In this document: in pieces, positions 16,376-24,481 of the stretch
How the letters are laid out: each line of letters opens with the position of its first letter
Numbering within the stretch: position 1 is the stretch's first letter
Source: Egibacter rhizosphaerae
GTDB taxonomy: Bacteria; Actinomycetota; Nitriliruptoria; Euzebyales; Egibacteraceae
Length of the DNA: 64,000 nucleotides
Assembly: GCF_004322855.1 (NCBI RefSeq)
Contig: NZ_CP036402.1
Location: 4,216,001 to 4,280,000 of the forward strand
Direction of reading: 5' to 3'
Notes under the pieces: generated by a model
What the model saw: only the letters and a program-made list of their open reading frames with translations
Database searches by the model: none
What the model was told of the DNA's origin: nothing
Program-made: the position numbers and the translations under genes

Positions 16376-16471
16376 CTCAAGCCGGGGACTAGTCCTGCCG
16401 ACCCATTCAGTGACGCGCCGTGAGGCGGGTGGGGCACCAGATGCGGGCGATCCCCCAGTGGCATGTGGTGC
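16376..16471 (+). repeat. 96-bp direct repeat, right copy
   Basis: Second copy of the element at 15467-15562, same orientation, 909 bases downstream. It ends 75 bases before the ATG of the HTH gene, so it occupies the likely promoter or leader of the HTH-pilMNO operon. A further CTCCTGCCGAC fragment recurs at 16498-16508, hinting at a third remnant. Confidence 0.85.
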
Positions 16472-16546
16472 GCACGTGGCTCTTGTGGCCGGCGTGGCTC
16501 CTGCCGACGAGGCGCGTCACCGACGAGGAAGGGAGTGGAAAACGCC

Positions 16547-16801
16547 ATGGCCGACATCGCGGCAGCACACGCGGGGCAGGAGCCCCCGCAGCTGTGGACG
16601 GTCGCCGAGGTGGCCGAGCACATGCGCGTGTCGACCATGACGGTCTACCGCCTCATCAAGGCCGGGACGCTCCCGGCGATCCGCGTCGGTAAGAACTACC
16701 GCATCCGCGGCGGTGATCTCGCGGCCTTCCTCGAGGCCGCCGCGACGACCCAGCCGGGACAACTCAACGGTGTGTCCGGCCAGCACGAAGCGAAGGGGTA
16801 G
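16547..16801 (+). CDS. Excisionase-family helix-turn-helix protein
   Basis: 84 residues from ATG 16547 (GGGAGTGG upstream). The sequence LWTVAEVAEHMRVSTMTVYRLIKAG then LPAIRVGKNYRI is a MerR-like winged HTH of the HTH_17/excisionase family, covering nearly the whole protein. Such proteins bind DNA as architectural or regulatory factors. With no integrase nearby and pilM starting 7 bases after its stop, a regulator of the pilus operon is more likely than a phage excisionase. Confidence 0.85.
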   Translation: MADIAAAHAGQEPPQLWTVAEVAEHMRVSTMTVYRLIKAGTLPAIRVGKNYRIRGGDLAAFLEAAATTQPGQLNGVSGQHEAKG

Positions 16802-16808
16802 GTCTGCG

Positions 16809-17852
16809 ATGGCCACCACGATCGGACTCGACATCGGCTCGACCGCAGTGCGGGCCGCGCAGGTGAGCACAGGCCGCGGCCTGCCGAAGCTCGAGCGGCT
16901 CGGACAGGTGCTCCTGCCTGCCGGTGCGGTCCGCGACGGCGAGATCGAGGACCCGGAGGCGGTCGCCGAGGCGATTCGCACCCTCTGGTCCACCTACAAG
17001 CTCAAGGGCAAGAAGGTCGCGCTCGGCCTCGCGAACCAGCAGGTCGTCGTCCGCCAGATGGACCTGCCCTCGCTCCCGGAGAACGAGCTCCGCGAGTCGC
17101 TCGACTTCCAGGTGCAGGACACGATCCCGATCCCGACCGACCAGGCGGTGCTCGACTTCGTGGTCCTCGACGAGTATGAGGGACCCGAGGGCGAACCGCT
17201 CACGCGCATCCTTCTGGTCGCCGCGCAGCGCACGATGGTGGACTCCCTCGTCGACGTCGCGCAGCGCGCCAAGCTCGAGCCCACACTGCTCGACCTCGAC
17301 GCGTTCGCGGTCCTGCGGTCGATGGGCGGCAGCGAGTTCATCGGCGGCGAGGGCGCCGAGCTGCTCATCGACGTGGGCGGGTCGGTGACCAACCTCATCG
17401 TCCACGAGAACGGCCGGCCGCTGTTCGTCCGCATCCTGCTGATGGGCGGCGACGACATCACGTCGACGCTGACCGCGAGCCTCGGCCTCTCGTTCGAGCA
17501 GGCCGAGCAGCTCAAGGCCCAGCACGGCTACCACGACGATCCGCAGGACGACGTCGGCACGCTCATCAGCGAGCGCGCGACCCGCTTCGTCGACGAGATC
17601 CGCGGGTCGATCGACTACTACCACGCGCAGGTCGAGGCGATCCCGGTCCGGCGGGCCATGCTCGCCGGCGGCGGCAGCCTCCTGCCGCGCCTCGCCGACC
17701 AGCTGTCCGACGCGCTCGGCGTCGAGGTCACCCGCGGGCGACCGACTGCCGAGCTCGAGACCGACAAGGCGCCGACCGCCCCCGGGGAGCTCGACGAGGC
17801 CGAGCCCTTCCTCGCGGTCGCGATCGGCCTGGCCATGGGGGCCGCGGAATGA
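16809..17852 (+). CDS. pilM: Type IV pilus assembly protein PilM
   Basis: 347 residues from ATG 16809, at the start of the conserved TTIGLDIGSTAVRAAQV. PilM is an actin-like cytoplasmic ATP-binding protein that docks on the N-terminus of PilN. Phosphate-binding segments GLDIGST and LLIDVGGSVTNLIV, and an adenosine-type AMLAGGGSLLPRL near the end, are visible. The stop overlaps the pilN start (ATGA). Confidence 0.95.
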   Translation: MATTIGLDIGSTAVRAAQVSTGRGLPKLERLGQVLLPAGAVRDGEIEDPEAVAEAIRTLWSTYKLKGKKVALGLANQQVVVRQMDLPSLPENELRESLDFQVQDTIPIPTDQAVLDFVVLDEYEGPEGEPLTRILLVAAQRTMVDSLVDVAQRAKLEPTLLDLDAFAVLRSMGGSEFIGGEGAELLIDVGGSVTNLIVHENGRPLFVRILLMGGDDITSTLTASLGLSFEQAEQLKAQHGYHDDPQDDVGTLISERATRFVDEIRGSIDYYHAQVEAIPVRRAMLAGGGSLLPRLADQLSDALGVEVTRGRPTAELETDKAPTAPGELDEAEPFLAVAIGLAMGAAE

Positions 17853-18499
17853 ACAGCGTGCGCGTCAACCTCCTCCCCAAGGACCTCTTCGAGCAGGCGC
17901 GTGCGCGCCGCGTCGCACGCGGCTCCTACGTGGGCCTCGCGGTGTTCGTCCTCGCGCTCGCCGGCGTCTACGGGCACGGCTGGAACCAGGTGCGCCTCGC
18001 CGAGGAGGAGCGCGAGGCGGCCCAGGCCGAGGTCTCACAGCTCCAGGCCGAGCTCGCCGAGCTCGAGGAGTACCGCGAGCTCGCCGAACGCCTCGACGCC
18101 CGCAACCAGACCCTGGCGACCGCGATGAGCGACGAGATCTCGTGGGCACGGATCCTCAACGACCTCGCCCTCACCTTCCCGTCGGACTCCTCGCTGCTGT
18201 CGCTGGACACGATGGCCAACGACGTCGAGGAGCCCGAGGAAGGCGAGATCGACCCGGGCCACAGCGTCGGGGAGATGACCGTCACCGGCTACTCCATCGA
18301 GGAGTACGCCCCCGGTGTCGAGTCGGTGCTCATCGACTTCGAGAGCGCGCGCGGGTTCTTCAACAGCTACCTGCAGACCGCCACCGCGGACGAGCGCGCC
18401 GACAGCGAGATCACCACCTTCAGCGGAACGATCGACCTCGATGACGATGCCCGGACCGGCCGCTACACCGACGGCCTGCCGGCGGAGGTGACGGAATGA
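17849..18499 (+). CDS. pilN: Type IV pilus assembly protein PilN
   Basis: 216 residues. The N-terminus VRVNLLPKDLFEQ is the PilM-binding INLLP motif. One membrane helix (about 26-45) and a coiled coil (about 50-90) follow, then a ferredoxin-like extracytoplasmic domain. PilN pairs with PilO in the alignment complex. It overlaps pilM and pilO by 4 bases each, showing a tightly coupled operon. Confidence 0.92.
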   Translation: MNSVRVNLLPKDLFEQARARRVARGSYVGLAVFVLALAGVYGHGWNQVRLAEEEREAAQAEVSQLQAELAELEEYRELAERLDARNQTLATAMSDEISWARILNDLALTFPSDSSLLSLDTMANDVEEPEEGEIDPGHSVGEMTVTGYSIEEYAPGVESVLIDFESARGFFNSYLQTATADERADSEITTFSGTIDLDDDARTGRYTDGLPAEVTE

Positions 18500-19224
18500 G
18501 GACACGCGCACCGATCATCGCCGGCCTCCTGGCGGTCGCGCTCGGCGCGGGCTTCTGGTTCTTCCTGTACCAGCCGCAGACCGAGAACCGCGAGGAGATC
18601 GAGGAGGAGACCGCGCAGCTCGAGGCCGAGGCCGGGCAGCTGCGAAACGAGATCGCGCACCTGCGCGAGATCAAGGAGAACGAGATCGAGTACGAGGCGC
18701 GGCTGGCCCGGCTCGAGGAGTACGTCCCCCACGGCGTCCAGCAGCCCTCGGCGCTGCGCGAGTTCCAGCAGACCGCCGACTCGGCCGGGGTCGAGATCAG
18801 CGATCTCTCGTTCGGCGACCCGGTCGCCGTCGAGGACGCACCCGACACCGGCGAGCCCGAGACGACGCTGGCCGAGATCAACGTCTCGATGAGCTTGCAG
18901 GGCGGCTACTTCCAACTCGTGGACCTGCTCCGAAGGCTCGAGGTGGACGTCGCCCGTGCGCTGCTTGTCGACTCCGTCAACCTGACCGAGGGCGAGGACG
19001 GCTTCCCCGATCTCCGGGGCACGTGGAACGGGCGGATGTTCGCCGTGGTCGACATCGCCAGCGCGGGCGACCCGGGCGAGGAAGGCGCCGGCGACCTGCC
19101 GGACCTCGAGGACGGGGACGAACTCGACGAGGATGAACTCGACGACGCCGATGAGGATGGCGACGCCGAGCCGGACGACCTCGATAACGAGGACGACGAG
19201 GACGAGGAGGTCGCGAACCGATGA
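18496..19224 (+). CDS. pilO: Type IV pilus assembly protein PilO
   Basis: 242 residues: a short cytoplasmic tail, a membrane helix (about 7-24, IIAGLLAVALGAGFWFFLY), a coiled coil (about 28-80) and a PilO domain with the VPHGVQQPSALREFQQTAD pattern. The last 45 residues are an Asp/Glu-rich tail not usual for PilO. PilO forms heterodimers with PilN. Confidence 0.9.
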   Translation: MRTRAPIIAGLLAVALGAGFWFFLYQPQTENREEIEEETAQLEAEAGQLRNEIAHLREIKENEIEYEARLARLEEYVPHGVQQPSALREFQQTADSAGVEISDLSFGDPVAVEDAPDTGEPETTLAEINVSMSLQGGYFQLVDLLRRLEVDVARALLVDSVNLTEGEDGFPDLRGTWNGRMFAVVDIASAGDPGEEGAGDLPDLEDGDELDEDELDDADEDGDAEPDDLDNEDDEDEEVANR

Positions 19225-19970
19225 GCCGCAATCTTCTGATCGCGCTCGGCGCGCTCGTGGTCGTCGTGCTCGGCGGCGTCTTCGTCGTGATGCCGATGGT
19301 CCTCGACGACGGTGACGAGGTGGCCGACGACCAGCCCGACGAGCTCGCCGAGGGCCCCGACGCCGAGGGTCCCGACGCCGAGGGTCCCGACGCCGAGGAC
19401 CCCGACGCCGAGGGGCTCGAGGAGGACGGCGACGACCTTGAGATCGATGAGGTCCAGCCGTCCGACGAGGACGACGACTTCCTGGCCGACAAGCCCGACG
19501 ACCCGGATGAGTTCGACGAGCGCGACGAGGCCTCCCCCGAGGACGACGGGCCGCTGGAGGAGACGTTCGAGGTCTTCAGCGCCCGCGACCCGTTCCAGCA
19601 GCTGGCGGCCGAGAGCGAGGCCCTGCCGGCGGCCGACGGGACCGGTGACGGCGACCCCGGCGACGACGGCGGGGGCGACCCCGGCGACTCCGACGACTCC
19701 GACGACGAGGATCGGGACGACGGCGACGACCCGCCGAGCGACGTGACCGTGGGCGGCACCGTCATCCAGATCGAGAGCGTCTACACCGACGACGAGGGCG
19801 AGGACCGCGTCGAGCTCACCGTGAACGGCAGCGGCTACACCCTCACCGAGGGCGTCACGGCCGCGGACGGGGCGCTCGAGATCCTCGCGATCGACCCGCC
19901 GTGCGTGGAGTGGCAGTTCGCCGAGTACGCCCCGACGACCCTCTGCGAGGGCGAGGAGATCACCAAGTAG
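19221..19970 (+). CDS. PilP-like bitopic pilus protein
   Basis: 249 residues: one N-terminal membrane helix (about 5-25), then an acidic linker that includes four copies of EGPDA/EDPDA (15-base units at 19350-19409), the motif FEVFSARDPFQQL, and a small beta domain at the end (VGGTVIQIESVY, VELTVNGSGYTL, CVEW ... LCEGEE). RDPF before a beta domain is typical of PilP/GspC, which link the PilMNO complex to the secretin. Position directly after pilO agrees. Unlike proteobacterial PilP there is no lipobox. Sequence identity to PilP is weak by eye. Confidence 0.65.
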   Translation: MSRNLLIALGALVVVVLGGVFVVMPMVLDDGDEVADDQPDELAEGPDAEGPDAEGPDAEDPDAEGLEEDGDDLEIDEVQPSDEDDDFLADKPDDPDEFDERDEASPEDDGPLEETFEVFSARDPFQQLAAESEALPAADGTGDGDPGDDGGGDPGDSDDSDDEDRDDGDDPPSDVTVGGTVIQIESVYTDDEGEDRVELTVNGSGYTLTEGVTAADGALEILAIDPPCVEWQFAEYAPTTLCEGEEITK

Positions 19971-20040
19971 GCACGCGGGTCACTCCGGCCCGTAGGCACG
20001 CAGGTCACACCGGCCCGTAGGCCGCGGGTCACACCCGCCC
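19967..20040 (+). repeat. Three 25-bp tandem repeats starting at a stop codon
   Basis: Units GTAGGCACGCGGGTCAC... begin at 19967, 19992 and 20017 (25, 25 and 24 bases). The first unit contains the TAG stop of the PilP-like gene. The array fills almost the whole gap before aroC. Units are not multiples of three, so this is post-coding duplication rather than protein repeat expansion. Confidence 0.85.
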
Positions 20041-20045
20041 GCTGG

Positions 20046-20051
20046 TAGCGT
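20046..20051 (+). promoter_or_regulatory. Candidate -10 for a near-leaderless aroC transcript
   Basis: TAGCGT (TANNNT form) ends 8 bases before the aroC ATG and there is no Shine-Dalgarno, which together suggest a leaderless mRNA. The -35 region falls in the 25-bp repeats and matches consensus poorly. Confidence 0.35.
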
Positions 20052-20059
20052 TGCGTCCC

Positions 20060-21352
20060 ATGACCCTGCGCTACCTGACCGCCGGTGAGTCCCACGGGCC
20101 CGCGCTCGTGGGCATCCTCGAGGGGCTGCCGGCGGGCGTGCCCGTCGACCTCGACGCGATCGCCCACCAGCTCGAGCGGCGTCGCGCTGGCCACGGCCGC
20201 AGTCCGCGGATGAAGTTCGAGGCCGACGAGTTCCAGGTCCTGGCCGGGGTGCGGCACGGCCTCACCATCGGCAGCCCGGTCGCGCTGGTGATCCACAACA
20301 CCGAGTGGCCGAAATGGACCGAGGCCATGGCCGTCGAGGCGCCCGAGGACCCCGAGGCCGTCGCGCAGACCGGTCGGGGGCGGCCCCTCACCCGCCCGCG
20401 GCCGGGACACGCGGACCTCGTTGGGATGCAGAAGTACGGCTACGACGAGGTCCGCAACGTGCTCGAGCGCGCGAGCGCCCGCGAGACCGCCACCCGGGTC
20501 GGGCTCGCCGCCGTCGCTCGGGGCCTGCTGGATCAGCTCGGCATCAGCGTCCTCAGCCACGTCGTGCGCATCGGCGAGGTCGCCGTGCCCGAGGATGCGC
20601 CGCCCCCGGGCCCCGGTGAGCAGGAGCGCGTCGACGACGACCCCGTGCGCTGCGCCGAGGGCGCGACGAGCGAGCGCATGCAGGAGCGGATCGACCGCGC
20701 GAAGGGCGAACGCGACACGCTCGGCGGCGTCGTCGAGGTCGTCGCGTACGGCGTGCCGGTCGGCCTCGGCAGCCACGTGCACTGGGACCGCAAGCTCGAC
20801 GGCCGCCTCGCGCAGGCGCTGATGAGCATCCAGGCCTTCAAGGGCGTCGAGGTCGGCGAGGGCTTCCGCACCGCCGAGGTGCCCGGCTCCAAGGCGCACG
20901 ACGAGATCGTCGCCTCCGAGGGGGACTACCGGCGCCTGACCTCGCGCTCCGGGGGCCTCGAGGGAGGCATCACCACCGGCGAGCCGCTGCGGGTCCGCGC
21001 GGCGATGAAGCCGCTGTCGAGCCTCACCCAGCCGCTGCGTACCGTCGATGTCGAGACCGGCGAGGAGGCGCAGGCGATCACGCAACGTTCGGACGTGTGC
21101 GCCGTGCCGCGGGCGGGGGTGGTGGCCGAGGCGATCGTGGCGCTCGAGCTCGCCGACGCGCTGCTCGAGAAGACCGGCGGCGACTCGCTCGACGAGGTGC
21201 GCCGCAACCTCGAGGCCTTCCTCGGCTCGCTGCCCCGCGCCGCGGAGCCATCCGCCAACGCCCGTGCGGCGGAGCCATCCGCCGACGACCGCGCGGCGGA
21301 GCGGCCCGCCGACGACCGCGCGGCGGAGCGGCCCGCCGACGACCCCGCCTGA
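20060..21352 (+). CDS. aroC: Chorismate synthase
   Basis: 430 residues. It converts EPSP to chorismate, the last shikimate-pathway step, with reduced FMN. Signatures: GESHGPALVG at the N-terminus, GRGRPLTRPRPGHADLVG, RASARETATRVG and RSDVCAVPRAGVVAE. ATG 20060 gives the standard MTLRYLTAGESHG start. The enzyme proper ends near residue 395. The final 36 residues are four copies of a 9-residue repeat (EPSADDRAA type). aroK begins 5 bases after the stop. Confidence 0.96.
   Translation: MTLRYLTAGESHGPALVGILEGLPAGVPVDLDAIAHQLERRRAGHGRSPRMKFEADEFQVLAGVRHGLTIGSPVALVIHNTEWPKWTEAMAVEAPEDPEAVAQTGRGRPLTRPRPGHADLVGMQKYGYDEVRNVLERASARETATRVGLAAVARGLLDQLGISVLSHVVRIGEVAVPEDAPPPGPGEQERVDDDPVRCAEGATSERMQERIDRAKGERDTLGGVVEVVAYGVPVGLGSHVHWDRKLDGRLAQALMSIQAFKGVEVGEGFRTAEVPGSKAHDEIVASEGDYRRLTSRSGGLEGGITTGEPLRVRAAMKPLSSLTQPLRTVDVETGEEAQAITQRSDVCAVPRAGVVAEAIVALELADALLEKTGGDSLDEVRRNLEAFLGSLPRAAEPSANARAAEPSADDRAAERPADDRAAERPADDPA
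21245..21352 (+). repeat. Four 27-bp tandem repeats forming the AroC tail
   Basis: Units start at 21245, 21272, 21299 and 21326. The fourth ends exactly with the aroC stop codon (CCCGCCTGA in place of CGCGCGGCG). Units three and four differ from one and two by a shared CCATCC to GGCCCG change, showing stepwise expansion. Confidence 0.88.
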
Positions 21353-21356
21353 CGCC

Positions 21357-22055
21357 GTGGTCGGCGACGTCCACCGCGCGGATGGGCCGGGGCAGCGCCT
21401 GCCGGACAACGTCGCGCTGATCGGGCCGATGGGCGTGGGCAAGAGCACCGCCGGCCGCAAGCTGGCCGCGCGACTCGGGCTGGTGTACGTCGACACCGAC
21501 GAGCTCGTGATCGAAGCGGCCGGTCGCTCGGTCAGCGAGCTGTTCGCCGCCCACGGCGAGGGGGAGTTCCGGCGACTCGAGGCGGACGCGATCCGCGCCG
21601 CGTGCGAGCGGACGGGCCTCGTGATCTCCGTGGGCGGGGGAGCGATCCTGCGAGCCGAGAACGTGGAGCGTCTGCGGGCCAACGCGGTCGTTGTGCTCCT
21701 CGATGGCGACCCGCTCACCTTGGCCTCCCGGGTCGGTCGCGGCGTGCGCGACGGCAGTCGACCGCTCCTCGAAGGGGTCGAGGACGTCGCCGCGCGGCTC
21801 GCCGCATTGCGCGACGAGCGCGCCGACGCCCACGCGGGGGCGGCGCACGTGACCATCGACACCAGCGGTGCCAGCACGCGCGCGACGGTCGGGGCGATCG
21901 TGGAGGCGCTGACCGGCCTCGCGCGCGAGGCCGCCGATGGGGAACCGCTCGTGCCCGAGGCGGCCGACGGGGACGAGGACGCGCGCGCGGCGGCCGACCG
22001 CGAACGTGACGCGCGCGCGGCCGCCGACCGCCCACGACCGGAGGCGCACACGTGA
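21357..22055 (+). CDS. aroK: Shikimate kinase
   Basis: 232 residues from GTG 21357, against about 170-180 for the family. It phosphorylates shikimate with ATP. P-loop GPMGVGKST at 23-31, DTDELVIEAAGRSVSELF with the shikimate-binding Asp, VISVGGGAILR, and lid Arg in SRPLLEG. A 20-residue N-terminal and a roughly 45-residue Ala/Asp/Arg C-terminal extension (repeated ARAAADRE) flank the core. The start has no Shine-Dalgarno, so coupling to aroC is likely. The end overlaps aroB. Confidence 0.94.
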   Translation: MVGDVHRADGPGQRLPDNVALIGPMGVGKSTAGRKLAARLGLVYVDTDELVIEAAGRSVSELFAAHGEGEFRRLEADAIRAACERTGLVISVGGGAILRAENVERLRANAVVVLLDGDPLTLASRVGRGVRDGSRPLLEGVEDVAARLAALRDERADAHAGAAHVTIDTSGASTRATVGAIVEALTGLAREAADGEPLVPEAADGDEDARAAADRERDARAAADRPRPEAHT

Positions 22056-23137
22056 GCACCACCGTGCCGGTGCGTCTGCCCGACTCCGGCTACGACATCG
22101 TCGTCGGAGCCGGGGTGCTCGACGCCCTCGACGACCACCTGCCCGTGCCGACCCACGCGACCCGGGTGGCGCTGGTCACCAACGCGACCGTGGGCGAGCT
22201 GCACGGGGCGTCGGCCGCCGCCGCGCTCGAGCGGCTCGGCCTCGGTGTGGAGACGATCGAGGTGCCCGACGGCGAGCAGGCCAAATCCCTCGACACCCTC
22301 GCGATGCTGTACCACCGGTTCGCGGCAATGCCGCTGCGCCGCGACGACCTGGTGGCGGCGCTCGGCGGGGGAGTGGTCGGCGACCTCGCGGGGTTCGCCG
22401 CGGCGACCTGGCATCGGGGCGTGGCCGTCGCGCAGCTGCCCACCACCGTGCTCGCGCAGGTCGACGCCGCGATCGGCGGCAAGACGGGGGTCAACCTGCC
22501 CGAGGGCAAGAACCTCGTGGGGGCGTTCCACCAGCCCCGCGTCGTCCTCGCCGACACCGCGACGCTGTCGACGCTGCCGGCCCGCGAGCTGCGTGCCGGG
22601 CTCGGCGAGGCCGTCAAGCACGGCTTCATCGCCGATCCGCGGGTGCTCGAGCTGCTCGAGGAGCGACCCGACGACGCGGTCGCTGGCGATCCCGAGGTCC
22701 TGACCGAGCTCGTCGTGCGGGGCGCGGCGGTCAAGGCGCGGATCGTCGCCGCAGACGAGCGGGAGGCCGGGGAACGTGCCCTGCTGAACTACGGGCACAC
22801 GATCGGTCACGCCATCGAGGCGCTCACCGACTACGCGCGTTACCGCCACGGGGAGGCCGTGGCGCTCGGCATGGTCGCCGCCGCCCGCGTCGGCGAGTCG
22901 ATGGGCATGAGCCAGCCGGGCCTCACCGAACGCACGGTCGCGCTCCTCGACTCGCTCGGGCTGCCGACCGGCGGGCTGCGGCTCGATCCCGCCGGGGTGT
23001 GGGAGGCACTGGGTCGGGACAAAAAGGCGCGTGGCGGGGTGCGCATGGTGCTCTGCCGCGAGCCGGGCGTCGCCGAGCTCGTGTCGGATCCCACTCGCGC
23101 GCAGGTGGACGCGGCGGTCGCGGCCCTCGCCCGGTAG
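22052..23137 (+). CDS. aroB: 3-Dehydroquinate synthase
   Basis: 361 residues, GTG start overlapping the aroK stop. It makes 3-dehydroquinate from DAHP using NAD and a divalent metal. NAD-binding DGEQAKS and GGGVVGDLAGFAA, TTVLAQVDAAIGGKTGVN, metal ligands in GEAVKHG, LLNYGHTIGHAIE and RHGEAVALGM are all present. The aroC-aroK-aroB order is standard for actinobacteria. Confidence 0.96.
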   Translation: MSTTVPVRLPDSGYDIVVGAGVLDALDDHLPVPTHATRVALVTNATVGELHGASAAAALERLGLGVETIEVPDGEQAKSLDTLAMLYHRFAAMPLRRDDLVAALGGGVVGDLAGFAAATWHRGVAVAQLPTTVLAQVDAAIGGKTGVNLPEGKNLVGAFHQPRVVLADTATLSTLPARELRAGLGEAVKHGFIADPRVLELLEERPDDAVAGDPEVLTELVVRGAAVKARIVAADEREAGERALLNYGHTIGHAIEALTDYARYRHGEAVALGMVAAARVGESMGMSQPGLTERTVALLDSLGLPTGGLRLDPAGVWEALGRDKKARGGVRMVLCREPGVAELVSDPTRAQVDAAVAALAR

Positions 23138-23141
23138 CGGG

Positions 23142-24308
23142 TCAGGACGCCGGGCCGTGCAGCGCGCACGAGGCCTGCCCCGGGCCGGGGGCGAGGCGGG
23201 ACTTGCCCGCGGCCTTCGCGTCGTAGAGCGCGTGATCGGCCGCGCGGAACAGCCCCTCGGCCTCCGCGGCGTCCTCCGGTGCCACCGCCATCCCGGCGGA
23301 CAGCGTCACCGCCGGCAGGTCCTCGCGTCGTTGCCGCTCGACCGCCCGCGCGCAGCGGCGCAGGGCGGTCTGCGCCTGCGCGCGGCTCGCCCCCGGCATC
23401 AGGATCGCGAACTCGTCGCCGCCGAAGCGGAACACCGCGTCGGTCTCCCGTGTCGACCGGGCCAACCGGTCGGCGATGTGGGTGAGCACCAGGTCGCCGA
23501 CGGCGTGGCCGTACCGATCGTTTACCGCCTTGTAGTCGTCGATGTCGACGGCCGCGAGGGTGACGGGACGTTCGGGAGTCGCGTCCTCGAGGGCGGTGCG
23601 CAGCGCGTCCCAGAACACCCGTCGGTTGCGCAGGCCCGTCAGCGCGTCGCGCTCGGCGGCCGCGCGGGCGTCCTCGTAGAGGCGCGCATTGCGCAACGCC
23701 AGCGCGGTGACGTGCGCGAGCTCGAGCACGTCCTCGGCGTGGTGGCTCGCGAACGCGCCTGGCTCGTCGCTCGCCGCCACGACCACGAGGTGCGGGCTGG
23801 GGGAGTCCGCCTCCCCGCCCGGAAGGTGGCCGGCGAGCAGCAGCGACCGCATCCCCGGGTGGGCGACACCCGACAGTTCGGGCGTGGCCTCGGTGTCGTC
23901 GACCCAGGCGGTGCCCTCGGCGCGGACACGGTCGAGCAGCGCCGCCAGCGAGGCGTCGAGCGGGACCCGCCAGAACGGGATCGCGAGCTGCCCGCCGCGA
24001 CCCTCCTCGTCGAGGTCGCTGCTGAGCAGGTCCGCCGACTCCCCGGAGACCTCGAAGACCGACACGGCCGAGGCCGGGGTGCGGCTGCGCACCGCCTCCG
24101 ACACCCGATCGAAGACGGCCTCGAAGTCGAGCGTCTCGGCCATCTGGCGGGTGAGGGCCTGCAGTTCGCGCATCCGGGTGAGGGGGTCCGGGCGCGCGTC
24201 GGCATTCGTGGACGCCCGCGTCGTGTCCTGTTCGGCGTCTGTCGAGGCCTGCGTGGCGTCCTGTTCGGCGTTGGCGGAGGCCTGCGTTCCGCGCTGCTCG
24301 ACGCTCAC
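23142..24308 (-). CDS. GAF-GGDEF diguanylate cyclase
   Basis: 388 residues from GTG 24308; longer starts are possible, so the N-terminus is uncertain. A low-complexity region with 11-residue repeats comes first, then a GAF-like domain (about 50-215) and a GGDEF domain. The active site is intact (FGGDEF, 296-300) and the inhibitory I-site RETD lies five residues before it (287-290), so it should make cyclic di-GMP with product feedback. It is soluble. It lies antisense between aroB and aroQ, which are neighbours in related genomes, so it looks like an insertion into the aro cluster. Confidence 0.9.
   Translation of the reverse strand: MSVEQRGTQASANAEQDATQASTDAEQDTTRASTNADARPDPLTRMRELQALTRQMAETLDFEAVFDRVSEAVRSRTPASAVSVFEVSGESADLLSSDLDEEGRGGQLAIPFWRVPLDASLAALLDRVRAEGTAWVDDTEATPELSGVAHPGMRSLLLAGHLPGGEADSPSPHLVVVAASDEPGAFASHHAEDVLELAHVTALALRNARLYEDARAAAERDALTGLRNRRVFWDALRTALEDATPERPVTLAAVDIDDYKAVNDRYGHAVGDLVLTHIADRLARSTRETDAVFRFGGDEFAILMPGASRAQAQTALRRCARAVERQRREDLPAVTLSAGMAVAPEDAAEAEGLFRAADHALYDAKAAGKSRLAPGPGQASCALHGPAS
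24211..24302 (-). repeat. 33-bp tandem repeats in the diguanylate cyclase N-terminus
   Basis: Two full units (24211-24243, 24244-24276) and a partial third encode variants of AEQDATQASTD. The unit length keeps the reading frame. They lie just after the chosen start, before the GAF domain. Confidence 0.75.
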
Positions 24309-24481
24309 GCCATGTCCCCACCTGCTTCGCGAGTCGTCGACCGCACCGACGACGGCCGGGCCCACCGCCCGGTCCGCCCGGCACCATAGACTGCCCGGAC
24401 CGCCCTCGGCGAACCCCTGCGCCACCCGTCGGTTCACCGCGAGGGCACGCCCACCGCCCGACCCGTCACCCGGGAGCCGCC

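Noticed and set aside
16547-16801. Phage excisionase marking an integrated element
   Set aside because: No integrase, att-like tRNA end or phage genes are present, and the gene is joined to pilM, so a regulator is more likely. The 96-bp repeats nearby still leave some doubt.
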